Assembly (NCBI GenBank): GCA_036265385.1
Contig: DATAPD010000027.1
Span: forward strand, 1 to 39,496
Direction: 5' to 3'
Length of the DNA stretch: 39,496 bases
Source of the DNA: DATAPD01 sp036265385
GTDB taxonomy: Bacteria > Acidobacteriota > Terriglobia > Terriglobales > Acidobacteriaceae
Shown here: piece after piece, positions 24,734 to 33,095 of the stretch
Numbering within the stretch: the first letter of the stretch is position 1
Layout of the letters: each line of letters starts with the position of its first letter
Notes under the pieces: generated by a model
Databases searched by the model: none
Seen by the model: only the letters and a program-made list of their open reading frames with translations
What the model was told of the DNA's origin: nothing
Made by a program: the position numbers and the translations under genes

Positions 24734-25837
24734 ATGACTTCATTTCAGCGTGCTCTCGGATTGATGCTTGTCATCTTTGTAGCGGCTTTTTGCCTTGCCC
24801 AGACCACTCCAGCTGCGCCGACTTCGGCCAATCCGAACGGCGATGATGAAGCGCTCAAGTCTTTCGCGGCAATGCATGCGATCGATGTGCACGTGCATGT
24901 GTTTAAGGGTGATCCCGCGTTTCAGTCGATGCTCGAGCAGCTGAATCTGAAGTTGATGAACATCCTTGTTTCCGACGACACACTTCCCTATCGGAAGCAG
25001 CTGCAACCGCAAATCGATGATGCGTTGAAACTCATGCGATCGAGCCAGGGGCATATCGCATTTTGTACGACGTTCGATCCGTACAAGTTCGACAGCCCGT
25101 CGTTCGCAGCTGACGCAATCAAGCAGATCGATCGAGATTTTGGCGATGGCGCCATCGCGGTGAAGATCTGGAAAAACGTCGGAATGGAAATAAAGGACAG
25201 CAGTGGCAATTACGTGTTTTCCGATAATCCGAAATTTGAGCCCATTTTTAAGGATATTGAGCAACATGGCAAGACTCTGATGTCGCATCAGGCGGAACCG
25301 AACGTCGCCTGGGGCCCGCCAGACCCGGCGGATCCGTCCTGGTCGTATTACCAAGAGAATCCGCAATGGTTTGTTGGTGGCAAGAAGGGCTTCCCCTCGA
25401 AGGAGAGCATCCTGACCGCGCGGGACCGTGTGCTGGAGCAGAACCCCAAGTTGCGGGTCGTCGGAGTACATCTTGGCAGTATGGAAAAAAGTCTCGATGA
25501 CATCGCGAAGCGGCTCGACAAGTACCCCAACTTTGCAATCGATACAGCGGCGCGAATGGAATACCTGATGCTGATGCCTCACGACCAAGTACGCGACTTC
25601 TTGATGAAGTACCAGGACAGAGTTCTGTATGGCACTGATCTTGATCTGCTTGCCGATGCCAATGTCTCAGAAGCGTTGAAGGATTGGCAGTCGACTTATA
25701 TGCGTGATTGGACATATCTGGCCACGGACAAAACGCAGAGTCTGCATGGAAAAGAAGTGCGGGGCCTGAACCTTCCGGCAGATGTGCTAACAAAAATATT
25801 CCGTGACAATGCCAAGCACTGGGTGCCTGGACTTTGA
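24734..25837 (+). CDS. Secreted amidohydrolase-family protein
   Basis: The ATG at 24734 is 6 bases after AAGGAG (367 residues); the ribosome site touches the isomerase stop. A signal peptide (LMLVIFVAAFCLAQ) directs export. The mature protein has HAIDVHVHVFKG with the first metal-binding H-x-H. It also has AVKIWKNVGM in a lysine-bearing strand, LMSHQAEPN and GVHLGSM with further histidines, and LYGTDLDLL with the terminal Asp. This matches the amidohydrolase_2 group, which includes lactonases and decarboxylases. It may hydrolyse a sugar lactone or amide in the periplasm. It ends the plus-strand operon. An exported member among cytoplasmic sugar enzymes is unusual. Confidence 0.85.
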   Translation: MTSFQRALGLMLVIFVAAFCLAQTTPAAPTSANPNGDDEALKSFAAMHAIDVHVHVFKGDPAFQSMLEQLNLKLMNILVSDDTLPYRKQLQPQIDDALKLMRSSQGHIAFCTTFDPYKFDSPSFAADAIKQIDRDFGDGAIAVKIWKNVGMEIKDSSGNYVFSDNPKFEPIFKDIEQHGKTLMSHQAEPNVAWGPPDPADPSWSYYQENPQWFVGGKKGFPSKESILTARDRVLEQNPKLRVVGVHLGSMEKSLDDIAKRLDKYPNFAIDTAARMEYLMLMPHDQVRDFLMKYQDRVLYGTDLDLLADANVSEALKDWQSTYMRDWTYLATDKTQSLHGKEVRGLNLPADVLTKIFRDNAKHWVPGL

Positions 25838-25901
25838 TAAGAAAAGCCGGATAAGGAGAGCGTTCGGCCATTCCGGCCTCTGGTCATGATCGGAAAGAGT
25901 G

Positions 25902-26255
25902 TCACCGATTGGAAGTCGCTAACCAGACTCCGACGCGCTCGTCATCGAGATCGATGCCCCAAAACTGAGCGTTGGGTTTAAGGAATTCCACACCGATTTG
26001 GAATTCTCCCGAGCTCATACGCCGCACCCATGTCACGCGACACTGGGCACGCGCTTGTTTGTGTTGCAGTACCAGGATGATACCCGGCTCAATTTCTGCT
26101 CGCATCGCCCCGATTTTTGCCCCTGAAGAACTGATATCGAGAGTATGAGCGAGTTGAGTCGATGCTGGACCCTGCGGGTCTGGACCGAGTATCTTCAACG
26201 TCGCGACCATCTTCGTTCTCTTGGTCGTGCGCCTTTCCAGGATTTTTGCGTCCAC
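25902..26255 (-). CDS. PilZ-domain protein
   Basis: A single PilZ domain of about 117 residues. ERRTTKR is the N-terminal Arg-rich c-di-GMP motif (RxxxR) and LDISSSGAKIG the DxSxxG motif, followed by beta strands (IILVLQHKQARAQCRVTWV, GEFQIGVEFL). Both key motifs are intact, so it may bind cyclic di-GMP. Two GTG codons (26261 and 26255) could start it; GGGGGAA fits the second better. It converges on the amidohydrolase gene and shares no operon with it. The effector pathway it controls is not visible. Confidence 0.88.
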   Translation of the reverse strand: MDAKILERRTTKRTKMVATLKILGPDPQGPASTQLAHTLDISSSGAKIGAMRAEIEPGIILVLQHKQARAQCRVTWVRRMSSGEFQIGVEFLKPNAQFWGIDLDDERVGVWLATSNR

Positions 26256-26391
26256 GTCCACTTCCCCCAGCGGAATGTTTCTTGCAGAGTAGCTGAGTGC
26301 CCATCTCTTCGGAAGACCACTGTTGGGGTATTACGATAGTTTCAGAGTTTGGGCAGTTAGTATCAGAGCGTATGGAGTGAACGACGATCTT

Positions 26392-26832
26392 ATGGAAATC
26401 AAAGAACTTAATGAGCAGGAGTGCCACGGTGTTTTGGAACGCGCGTCCATCGCGAGACTCGGTTGCTCGCACAATGATCAGCCTTATGTTGTGCCGATCT
26501 ATATCGTCTACGACGCAGGCGATATCTACGTCTTTTCGACGTTTGGGAAAAAGGTTGAATGGATGCGCTTAAATCCCAGGGTCTGTTTGCAGGTTGACGA
26601 AATCCACAGCCAGTCGGAATGGGTGAGTGTGGTTGTGAACGGACAATATGAAGAGCTGCTAAACCAATATGCCGTGGAGCGGGCGCGCGCAAGAACGTTA
26701 ATCGAAAAACGTCATCGTTGGTGGCTCAATGCGCTGGCAGAGCGACGTATTACTCTTCGCGATCAGGAAATTGAGCCGGTGTTCTTCCGGATTCGTATCG
26801 AAGCGCTTAGCGGCCTTCGGAGTCATTCGTGA
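26392..26832 (+). CDS. Pyridoxamine 5'-phosphate oxidase-like flavin protein
   Basis: I use the ATG at 26392 (146 residues); readings from further upstream add an implausible N-terminus. The pattern MEIKELNEQECHGVLERASI, then ARLGCSHNDQPYVVPIYIVYD and DIYVFSTFGKKVEWMRLNPRVC, is that of the small FMN-binding split barrel of the PNPOx-like/NimA-related group. VCLQVDEI and SVVVNGQYEELL complete the barrel. Members bind FMN, F420 or heme and reduce nitro compounds, quinones or related substrates. It is monocistronic. I cannot assign a substrate. Confidence 0.85.
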   Translation: MEIKELNEQECHGVLERASIARLGCSHNDQPYVVPIYIVYDAGDIYVFSTFGKKVEWMRLNPRVCLQVDEIHSQSEWVSVVVNGQYEELLNQYAVERARARTLIEKRHRWWLNALAERRITLRDQEIEPVFFRIRIEALSGLRSHS

Positions 26833-27058
26833 AGAGAGCGAGATTCCGCTGTGAGCAACGCATTCAGATTGAGACTCTTATGATTTGAACCGCTGGCTGG
26901 AGCCGAAGCACGCTCCTCATTTTGGCTGTGATGAATTTGGAGTTCGCAGGCTTCTCGCGCTCGGCATCTGAAATAAACTGGTTTCAGAAATAGAACGGCT
27001 TATGCTTCGCGTAGTCGAAGTGACAGAGCGGAAAACACTCGACCTTGTGAAAACGAGA

Positions 27059-27134
<76 letters not shown>

Positions 27135-27551
27135 GCGAGGATCGTACGAAAGAACTGTTGATTGGCGGGCACATCCTCGGGAGATGCTGAGGATCACCGC
27201 CATTGATACTAAACTACGCTCCGCTGCGTCGCAACTGCCGGAACGCGAGACAGGCATTGTGCGTGCGCGCGCATCTTCAGCAAATAGAAGCGCTTCTTAC
27301 TCCATCACCGCAACTCAGCGCGCAACTCAGACCGCTTATACTGCGGAGCTGCTTTCAGTCGGAAGCGCTCTCATTGGCGACGCGTCCACTCGGCGGTGCC
27401 TGCTTCGAGGAACTTCAAGTCGTAGGCGATTGCTTATCGCAGCGCGATGCCGTTTTGAACACTCGTGAAGAGACAAACGAGTCAAGAAATGCTTGTTTCC
27501 CAGGCAACTTTTCCGGTTCGTATGGGTTCTCCTCAGAATACTGGAGAATTT

Positions 27552-28073
27552 ATGCGTCAGACTCGATTCTCGTTTCGTTCGCTCGCGGCCCTGCAGCTTA
27601 ACTCAATCGCTGTAATCACGGCGATCTTGTTGGGCCTTGTTGCACTAAGCTCTGCGCAGTCCACAATCATTCCGCAGAGGCAGCCGGGCACGGCTATTCA
27701 CCCGCAACGGCACGTGCGACAGGAACCCTGCTGGCAAGTTGCTGGGATTTCGCAATCGGCCATAAGAGAAAGACGGTCGCTGCAGCAGCAGGCGCGGTCG
27801 GAAGTACAGTCGGTGTGTGCTGATTCATCGCTAAATGGCCAGCAGAGAACAGCCAGGATCCGACAGATCCACCAGCAGACGCAACAGCGAGTGCAGGCGC
27901 TGATTTCACCTTCCCAACAGGAAGCATTGCGCGAATGCAATCAAGCCCGCGGACATGGCGTAAGTCACGGAGGCGTCCGGACTACAGGAGGTGGCGGTCC
28001 ATGCGGATCTTTAACGTCCGGCCCCCATCACGCTTCGCCTTCTTCGTTCGATGACGAAGAAGAACCGGAGTAG
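27552..28073 (+). CDS. Secreted Spy/LTXXQ-like protein
   Basis: The ATG at 27552 follows GGAG by 5 bases (173 residues); an in-frame start at 27465 would put a long tail before the signal peptide. A signal peptide (IAVITAILLGLVALSSAQ) is followed by a basic, Gln-rich helical mature region. SSLNGQQRTARIRQIHQQTQ and ALISPSQQEALREC resemble the LTxxQ repeats of periplasmic Spy/CpxP-type chaperones, although the Leu-Thr pair is altered. Three Cys residues (PCWQV, SVCADS, RECNQ) may pair in the periplasm. The tail is Gly/His/Ser-rich and acidic at the end. A periplasmic stress or metal role is only a suggestion. Confidence 0.7.
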   Translation: MRQTRFSFRSLAALQLNSIAVITAILLGLVALSSAQSTIIPQRQPGTAIHPQRHVRQEPCWQVAGISQSAIRERRSLQQQARSEVQSVCADSSLNGQQRTARIRQIHQQTQQRVQALISPSQQEALRECNQARGHGVSHGGVRTTGGGGPCGSLTSGPHHASPSSFDDEEEPE

Positions 28074-28101
28074 GTTGCGGTGATCTCGTAAAGACTTTTC
28101 C

Positions 28102-28449
28102 TCAGGAGCGCTGACGAGCGGCCCATGCAGCCGAGGAAGCGTTCTCGGGTATTGCATCCACAACAGGCTTGACTGGTGAGAGATCTGGACCCAGCGGCCG
28201 ACGCTCAATGGTTCCAATCAGAGGAGCCTCATTGAGGTTCTGGTGCGGCATTGCAATGAACTGATGTTCGACGCAAAGACGTTCGATAAAACGCTGTTGC
28301 CAACCAGGAAGAGCCTGATGCTGCAAGTTGTCGAAATGACGGAAAATCCAGAGCAGAACAAGTCGCTCACGGAATGTGAGACCGACATAACGCGGCCCTA
28401 TTTGCGTGTGCACACGCAAAACACCGACCGCTAACCTATCTATCCACAT
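28102..28449 (-). CDS. Small protein of unknown function
   Basis: A 115-residue frame begins at ATG 28449, 10 bases after GGAG. The central block PRYVGLTFRERLVLLWIFRH, then LPGWQQRFIERLCVEHQFI, is strongly patterned with hydrophobic and aromatic residues. It looks like a short helical motif, perhaps membrane-associated at LVLLWIF. I recall similar short Acidobacteriota proteins but no function. The tail (ERRPLGPDLSPVKPVVDA) is proline-rich. There is no signal peptide. It lies convergent to the Spy-like gene with a 28-base gap. Confidence 0.55.
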   Translation of the reverse strand: MWIDRLAVGVLRVHTQIGPRYVGLTFRERLVLLWIFRHFDNLQHQALPGWQQRFIERLCVEHQFIAMPHQNLNEAPLIGTIERRPLGPDLSPVKPVVDAIPENASSAAWAARQRS

Positions 28450-28591
28450 AGCTGGGGCACTCCAAGAAATCCGGAGAGCTTGATGGCCGCCGGAAGTCGG
28501 TCATTATTGCACCCACAGCCCAGATTGGAAACACGAAAAGGCAGAATTTTGCAGTTTTTCTAGGTTGCACCATCGATGGTGCAAAGGGCAG

Positions 28592-28921
28592 TCAGCCTTC
28601 AATCTCTGGCAAGAGATCGAGGTTATCAATAGTGGCGGCGATACCGAAACCAGAGTCGGTAGGATTTTCTACGCGAAGGATCGACGCCTGACAACAGGCC
28701 CAGCGCTTCGTTCCCCCGGCCAGTTCAGGAGGCAGAATTAAAACAATTTCGATTTGCGCGCCTGGACGGAAAGGTTCTTTCGTGTAAAAAAACACCCCGT
28801 TGGAGCTGAGGTCGCGAGTAGTGGCTGTCTGCTCGGCGGCCCCATTTCCAGGTCGCAAGGAGACCGGCACGCTCATCTGAACGCGAGAGGCTCTACGGCG
28901 TTCGCTTCCGTGCTTTTCCAT
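28592..28921 (-). CDS. PilZ-domain protein
   Basis: The likely start is the ATG at 28921 (109 residues); a GTG at 28939 is possible. SERRRASRVQMSVPVSL carries the Arg motif and TRDLSSNGVFFYT the DxSxxG-type motif (here DLSSNG). Beta strands follow (IEIVLILPPELAG, CCQASILRVE). It is a second single-domain PilZ protein, distinct from the one at 25902. Both c-di-GMP contact motifs are present. It has no operon partner. Confidence 0.85.
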   Translation of the reverse strand: MEKHGSERRRASRVQMSVPVSLRPGNGAAEQTATTRDLSSNGVFFYTKEPFRPGAQIEIVLILPPELAGGTKRWACCQASILRVENPTDSGFGIAATIDNLDLLPEIEG

Positions 28922-29031
28922 GGGCGAAAAGACTATCACGAGGGCGACAAAAAGGCAGGTTGAGTGAATGTAAATTTGTAGACGTCAAGCTGCGTTGTGA
29001 GAGACAGAGGCGAGACTCTCTTAAAGAAGAA

Positions 29032-29060
29032 AAAGCCCCTCTCGGGTGGAGAGGGGCTTT
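29032..29060 (-). terminator. Rho-independent terminator behind the second TonB receptor
   Basis: AAAGCCCCTCTC (29032-29043) and GAGAGGGGCTTT (29049-29060) pair perfectly around a five-base loop. Read on the minus strand it ends in TTTTTCTTCTTT. It begins 13 bases after the receptor stop at 29074, so it terminates that gene. Confidence 0.92.
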
Positions 29061-29073
29061 CAGGAGAGGCTGG

Positions 29074-32000
29074 TTAGAAGGTGATCTTCGCAGCGAATTG
29101 AATGCCACGAGGACCGCCGCCGCCGAGAAATGGGTTCCCGATGCCGACGTCGCCGGTGGCGGTAAGAGAGTAGAAGCCTGTTTGACGTCCTGTCGCGGGA
29201 TCCGGAGAGCCTGGATCTGCGATAAAGTTCGGGAGGATCGGATTTGAGAAGTTCGGGTGATTGGGGATGTTGAAGAATTCGGCCCTGATTTGCAGATTCA
29301 TCTTTTCCGTAATGGCCGTGTTCTTGAAAATTGAGAAATTCCATTCTTTGAAAGCTGGGCCTCGCAAAGAATTTCGGCCGAGATTGCCGAAATGACGAGT
29401 GCCCGGGATACAGTTCGTTTCATCCGAAGAACCATCATTGAATGGATTGCCCCACGTGCAGGGTGCAGCAAAGGAACTCAGATCCAAAAAACGATCCGGC
29501 AAACTTCCATAGCGAATCGGGCCGACGACATCTGGGCGATCAAAGCCTTGTCCTGCTCCCGAGTAATCTCCTTCAAAGAAATAATTGAGGTGAAACGGCT
29601 GACCATCCTGCAAACTGACCACGCTATCGAATCCCCAACCGTTCTTGAGCTTTGCTAAAGAACCGCCAAACTTCGGGAGTTCGTACGCCAAATTCCAAGT
29701 GAGGCGGCGTCGAATGTCAAAACTGGAGTTCCCGCGCTCCGCGGAGGGAATGAAACTATTCTGCGGTTGCGCCTGGTTGGGGATGAAGTCTTCGCTGTCA
29801 CTCGCATCGTCGATGGCATGCGACCACACGAAATTGACTTGCGATGTAAGTCCGCGCCAGGAATTCATGCGAAGGCTGGTCTGCACCGCGTGATAAACCG
29901 AACTCGCCGCAGATTCCTCCTGGTTGATGTAAAAGATGTTGTCATTGAAAACTCGAGGAACGCCGTAACTATTGATGCAGTCGCATGCCAGATCTGCAGC
30001 GGTAATCTGTGCCTGACTCGGTTGATTGATATCTCGGAAACGGAACAGCTTCGTTCCTTTTGTTCCGACGTAGCCAACCTGCAGGACTGCGCGGCTTCCT
30101 AAGGCTTGCTGCACGTTGACATTGAAATTCTGCACATACGGGGTCGGGAGATTTTTGCTCGCGCCAAAGAATTCGCCCAACGGCGTGACGCTAGTGGGAT
30201 CGAACACGGGTGTATCTGGGCTTAATGGCCCTGCAGATAGTCCAAGCTTGCTGATTGCGCCTGGGCCGTGACCGGTGTAGGCAGGACCAGGGCAGAACCC
30301 ACAGTTCCAGGGGAAGTGCCCGAGGAAAATGTCCTGTGCGAATGCATCGTAGAAGACGCCCCAACCGCCACGGATGACGGTCCTTCCCTTCCCGCTTACG
30401 TCATAGGCAAAGGACACACGAGGAGCAAAGTTATTGAAGTCTTTGTTATAGAGCTGTCCGGCATCGACAGTGTCGGAAACAGTTGGATCGAAGCGATAGA
30501 AAAGATCGTTCTTCTCGCCGACGACGCCGAAGTAGTCCCAACGCAATCCGAGATTGACGGTGAGGCGGGGCGTCCATCGGAAGCTATCCTGGACGTAGAA
30601 ACCGTGGCTGTTTTCGTACGTGTGTCGGCGTGTGTAGCCTTGCCGTTGTGAACCATCTGACGGGAGACCATTCAGGAATGTCGACAAGTCATCGAAGCTC
30701 AATTTTCCGCGGAATGTGTTTTCGATGACTTGCATGATGGTGGTGCGGCGAAATTCGTATCCAAACTTCACATCGTGGCGACCGAACTTCCACGAATAAT
30801 TGTCGATGAAGTGCCAGTTGGCGTCGACACGGTTTCGAGGCACGCCGTTGGTGGCGCCGATTTGAGAGAAAGCTCCGACATTGATGGCTGGCAGTCCGCC
30901 TTCATATGGGCCAGCGCCCGTGTTGAGTCCAATCGTGGACGGATCGAAGGATTGGTCTTCGGGGAAAAACCCTTCGGCAAAGCGGTTCCAGCCTAGTCTA
31001 GCCTCGTTCACTTGCGATGAGTTCAATACTTTCACATAGGACAAAGAAACGAGTTGAACGCGGGTCGGGGTAACAGTGTTGAAGCCCGGCAACAATCCGC
31101 CCGCGAGCTGAGCGAATGGAAAGCTTTGGTCGCTATCGCCGAAATAATATCGACCGGTTAACAGGTTGTTCGGCGTGAAGTTGTGATCGATCTTGGCGAT
31201 CATGCTGTCAACGCGGTTCTTGAACGGGGTCGCGGTGGAGAGATTGGGCGTGGTGATACCAGTAACCGGATCCGTGCAGCCGGATGCATCGTGATAAGCC
31301 CCTGCAATATTCGGAGTGGGCCAAGGATTACGGGCCAAAAGTGCGGATGTGACGGGATTGACCACCCCTCCACCTGCCACTATGTCAGCTTCGATGGCGG
31401 CGATATCCGATGGATCGGGGACGCAACTTGTTCCCGATTGTTTTCCTGACTCGCGTTGTCCTTCGTAATTCAAATAGAAGAACGTTTTGTCCTTGATGAT
31501 TGGCCCGCCAAAAGAGCCGCCAAACTGATTGTTCAAGAAGGAATTCTTCGGATTGGGATCGAAGTTGAAGTAGTTCCGCGCGCCAAGTTGGCCACTACGC
31601 CAATATTCAAGAAGCGATCCGTGCCACTCATTCGTTCCACTCTTGGTAACAATGTTCACGATGGCGCCGCTGTTACGTCCATACTCAGCTTCGCCGTTCG
31701 ATAGAACGCGCAACTCCGCAACCGCATCGATGGGAAGGATTGTCGCCGGATCACCGAAGACTCCTGCTTCATTGATGGCGGGATCGTTGCGGTAACCGTC
31801 ATTCATGTCCGTGCCATCGAGCAGGAAGTTGTTCGCCCGCCCTCTCGAGCCGTTCATCGAGAAAGTGCCGAAGGAACCTGGAGAATCCGAAATCTGATCT
31901 GGAGAGCCAGCAACGCCCGGATTGAGGTAGATCAGCTTCGTATAGTCGCGGCCATTCACTGGTACGTTCGCGATCGTTTCGGTGGTTAAAACTCCGCCGA

Positions 32001-32391
32001 TGGTGGCGGATGTGGTATCGACTTGGGGCAAGAGGTCGCCGGACACTTCCACCTTCTCCGATACCTGTCCTGTTTTTAATTGTGTATCGACACGCCGCTC
32101 AGTCGCGACGTTCACCACGACTTCACGACTGATGGAAGTCTGAAAGCCAGATTGGGTAACGGTTACCGTGTACGTGCCGATGGGTAATTCCGGAATGGAA
32201 TAACTGCCGTCCGCGCTGGTTTGGGCGGAACGTTCCAAGCCGGTTGCCGTGTTTTTAACCGTGATGGTCGCGCCCGAAACGACGGCGCCGCTTTGGTCCG
32301 TTACTGTGCCGAGGATCGTTCCGCGAAAAGTCTGGCCGATGAGAGTGCCTACGAACAAAATCACGAATACCGGGAGGAGGCGCAGTTTCAT
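29074..32391 (-). CDS. TonB-dependent receptor with carboxypeptidase-regulatory-like domain
   Basis: The ATG at 32391 lies about 10 bases after AAGGAG (1105 residues). A signal peptide (LLPVFVILFVGTLIGQ) precedes a CarboxypepD_reg domain (GTILGTVTDQSGAVVSGATI, ELPIGTYTVTV). A plug follows, with VNGRDYTKLIYLNPGV, NNFLLDGTDMNDG and SGTNEWHGSLLEYW, then a long outer-membrane barrel ending in IQFAAKITF. Several Cys pairs occur in extracellular loops (WNCGFCPGP, DLACDCINS). It resembles the receptor at 10283 in layout but differs in detail, so it is a paralogue rather than a recent duplicate. It has its own terminator and no enzyme neighbours, so its ligand is unknown. Confidence 0.93.
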   Translation of the reverse strand: MKLRLLPVFVILFVGTLIGQTFRGTILGTVTDQSGAVVSGATITVKNTATGLERSAQTSADGSYSIPELPIGTYTVTVTQSGFQTSISREVVVNVATERRVDTQLKTGQVSEKVEVSGDLLPQVDTTSATIGGVLTTETIANVPVNGRDYTKLIYLNPGVAGSPDQISDSPGSFGTFSMNGSRGRANNFLLDGTDMNDGYRNDPAINEAGVFGDPATILPIDAVAELRVLSNGEAEYGRNSGAIVNIVTKSGTNEWHGSLLEYWRSGQLGARNYFNFDPNPKNSFLNNQFGGSFGGPIIKDKTFFYLNYEGQRESGKQSGTSCVPDPSDIAAIEADIVAGGGVVNPVTSALLARNPWPTPNIAGAYHDASGCTDPVTGITTPNLSTATPFKNRVDSMIAKIDHNFTPNNLLTGRYYFGDSDQSFPFAQLAGGLLPGFNTVTPTRVQLVSLSYVKVLNSSQVNEARLGWNRFAEGFFPEDQSFDPSTIGLNTGAGPYEGGLPAINVGAFSQIGATNGVPRNRVDANWHFIDNYSWKFGRHDVKFGYEFRRTTIMQVIENTFRGKLSFDDLSTFLNGLPSDGSQRQGYTRRHTYENSHGFYVQDSFRWTPRLTVNLGLRWDYFGVVGEKNDLFYRFDPTVSDTVDAGQLYNKDFNNFAPRVSFAYDVSGKGRTVIRGGWGVFYDAFAQDIFLGHFPWNCGFCPGPAYTGHGPGAISKLGLSAGPLSPDTPVFDPTSVTPLGEFFGASKNLPTPYVQNFNVNVQQALGSRAVLQVGYVGTKGTKLFRFRDINQPSQAQITAADLACDCINSYGVPRVFNDNIFYINQEESAASSVYHAVQTSLRMNSWRGLTSQVNFVWSHAIDDASDSEDFIPNQAQPQNSFIPSAERGNSSFDIRRRLTWNLAYELPKFGGSLAKLKNGWGFDSVVSLQDGQPFHLNYFFEGDYSGAGQGFDRPDVVGPIRYGSLPDRFLDLSSFAAPCTWGNPFNDGSSDETNCIPGTRHFGNLGRNSLRGPAFKEWNFSIFKNTAITEKMNLQIRAEFFNIPNHPNFSNPILPNFIADPGSPDPATGRQTGFYSLTATGDVGIGNPFLGGGGPRGIQFAAKITF

Positions 32392-32668
32392 AACACGATT
32401 TCTCCTTGTTTTGTGCAGCCGAGATCGTACAGGCGAAGCCTCGCAAGGTTCCCGTCTCGGTCGATTCGCGTCTGCTCTTCGCGAATGCTCACTTTCTGAA
32501 ATCTTTGTGATGGGAGTCTAATGCTTAACTTGTTGAAAGGGAACATCAAAGCTGCAGAATTTTGGGCTCGCGAACAATAAATTTAACCGTGCGATCGAGG
32601 AAGCTGAGGAGCTTCGAATGTGGCCCAAGCCGCCCGTCCATGGCGCAAAAAGGCGTATCGAGCGCCAA

Positions 32669-32696
32669 TTGGATTTTGTACGATTTGAGGTACAAT
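32669..32696 (+). promoter_or_regulatory. Promoter with internal operator-like dyad
   Basis: TTGGAT (32669-32674), 16 bases, TACAAT (32691-32696) reads as a good sigma-70-type promoter about 40 bases before the small gene at 32736. Between the boxes, overlapping the -10, lies a perfect inverted repeat TTGTAC-N8-GTACAA (32676-32695), well placed for a repressor. The rest of the 32392-32735 gap holds the upstream region of the receptor gene and no other feature that I can support. Confidence 0.5.
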
Positions 32697-32735
32697 CCTT
32701 GTCCCAGGCTTGTAGCGCGGGTTCTCGAGGCTCCC

Positions 32736-33050
32736 ATGGTGCATTGGATCGTGTGTGACGATGAAAGTGCTGACGCTCTGACCGGAAAATTCAAGCGCGG
32801 TGCTGCGGAAATCCGCGAAGAAAACATGGTCGATCTGGCGTTGGAACAGCCTCATGGCAGCCTATTGATTTATCCCTCGACTTCTCCGGACCGAGTTCTC
32901 CTTGCTCGAATTCGTCCAGCTTCCGCGAAGTCGGATGCTGTGATTAACACTTCTAAACCGCTGCCGGTGCAGTCATACCGCACAGGATTGGGGTTCCGGC
33001 CTCCGGAACTCGAGACGCCAAGGTCCTGGTGGCGACGTCATATCGCCTGA
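32736..33050 (+). CDS. Small protein of unknown function
   Basis: I start it at the ATG at 32736 (104 residues), just downstream of a plausible promoter; a longer reading from 32562 would cross that promoter. The first half (VHWIVCDDESADALTGKFKR, then MVDLALEQPHGSLLIYPSTS) looks like a small alpha/beta domain. The second half is basic and Pro/Ser-rich, ending SWWRRHIA. No signal peptide or metal motif is evident. I do not recognise the family. It is flanked by two minus-strand outer-membrane genes. Confidence 0.5.
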   Translation: MVHWIVCDDESADALTGKFKRGAAEIREENMVDLALEQPHGSLLIYPSTSPDRVLLARIRPASAKSDAVINTSKPLPVQSYRTGLGFRPPELETPRSWWRRHIA

Positions 33051-33095
33051 GCTCACTCTAGAAAATTAAAGCGGAAATTTACCGTTGGTGTGCGG

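Noticed and set aside
24740..25588. Minus-strand frame of 282 codons opposite the amidohydrolase
   Set aside because: The plus strand carries a signal peptide and metal motifs; the antisense frame looks like a codon-bias shadow.
27184..27468. Plus-strand frame between tRNA-Lys and the Spy-like gene
   Set aside because: The Arg/Ser/Ala-rich composition, poor start context and lack of any motif suggest non-coding sequence.
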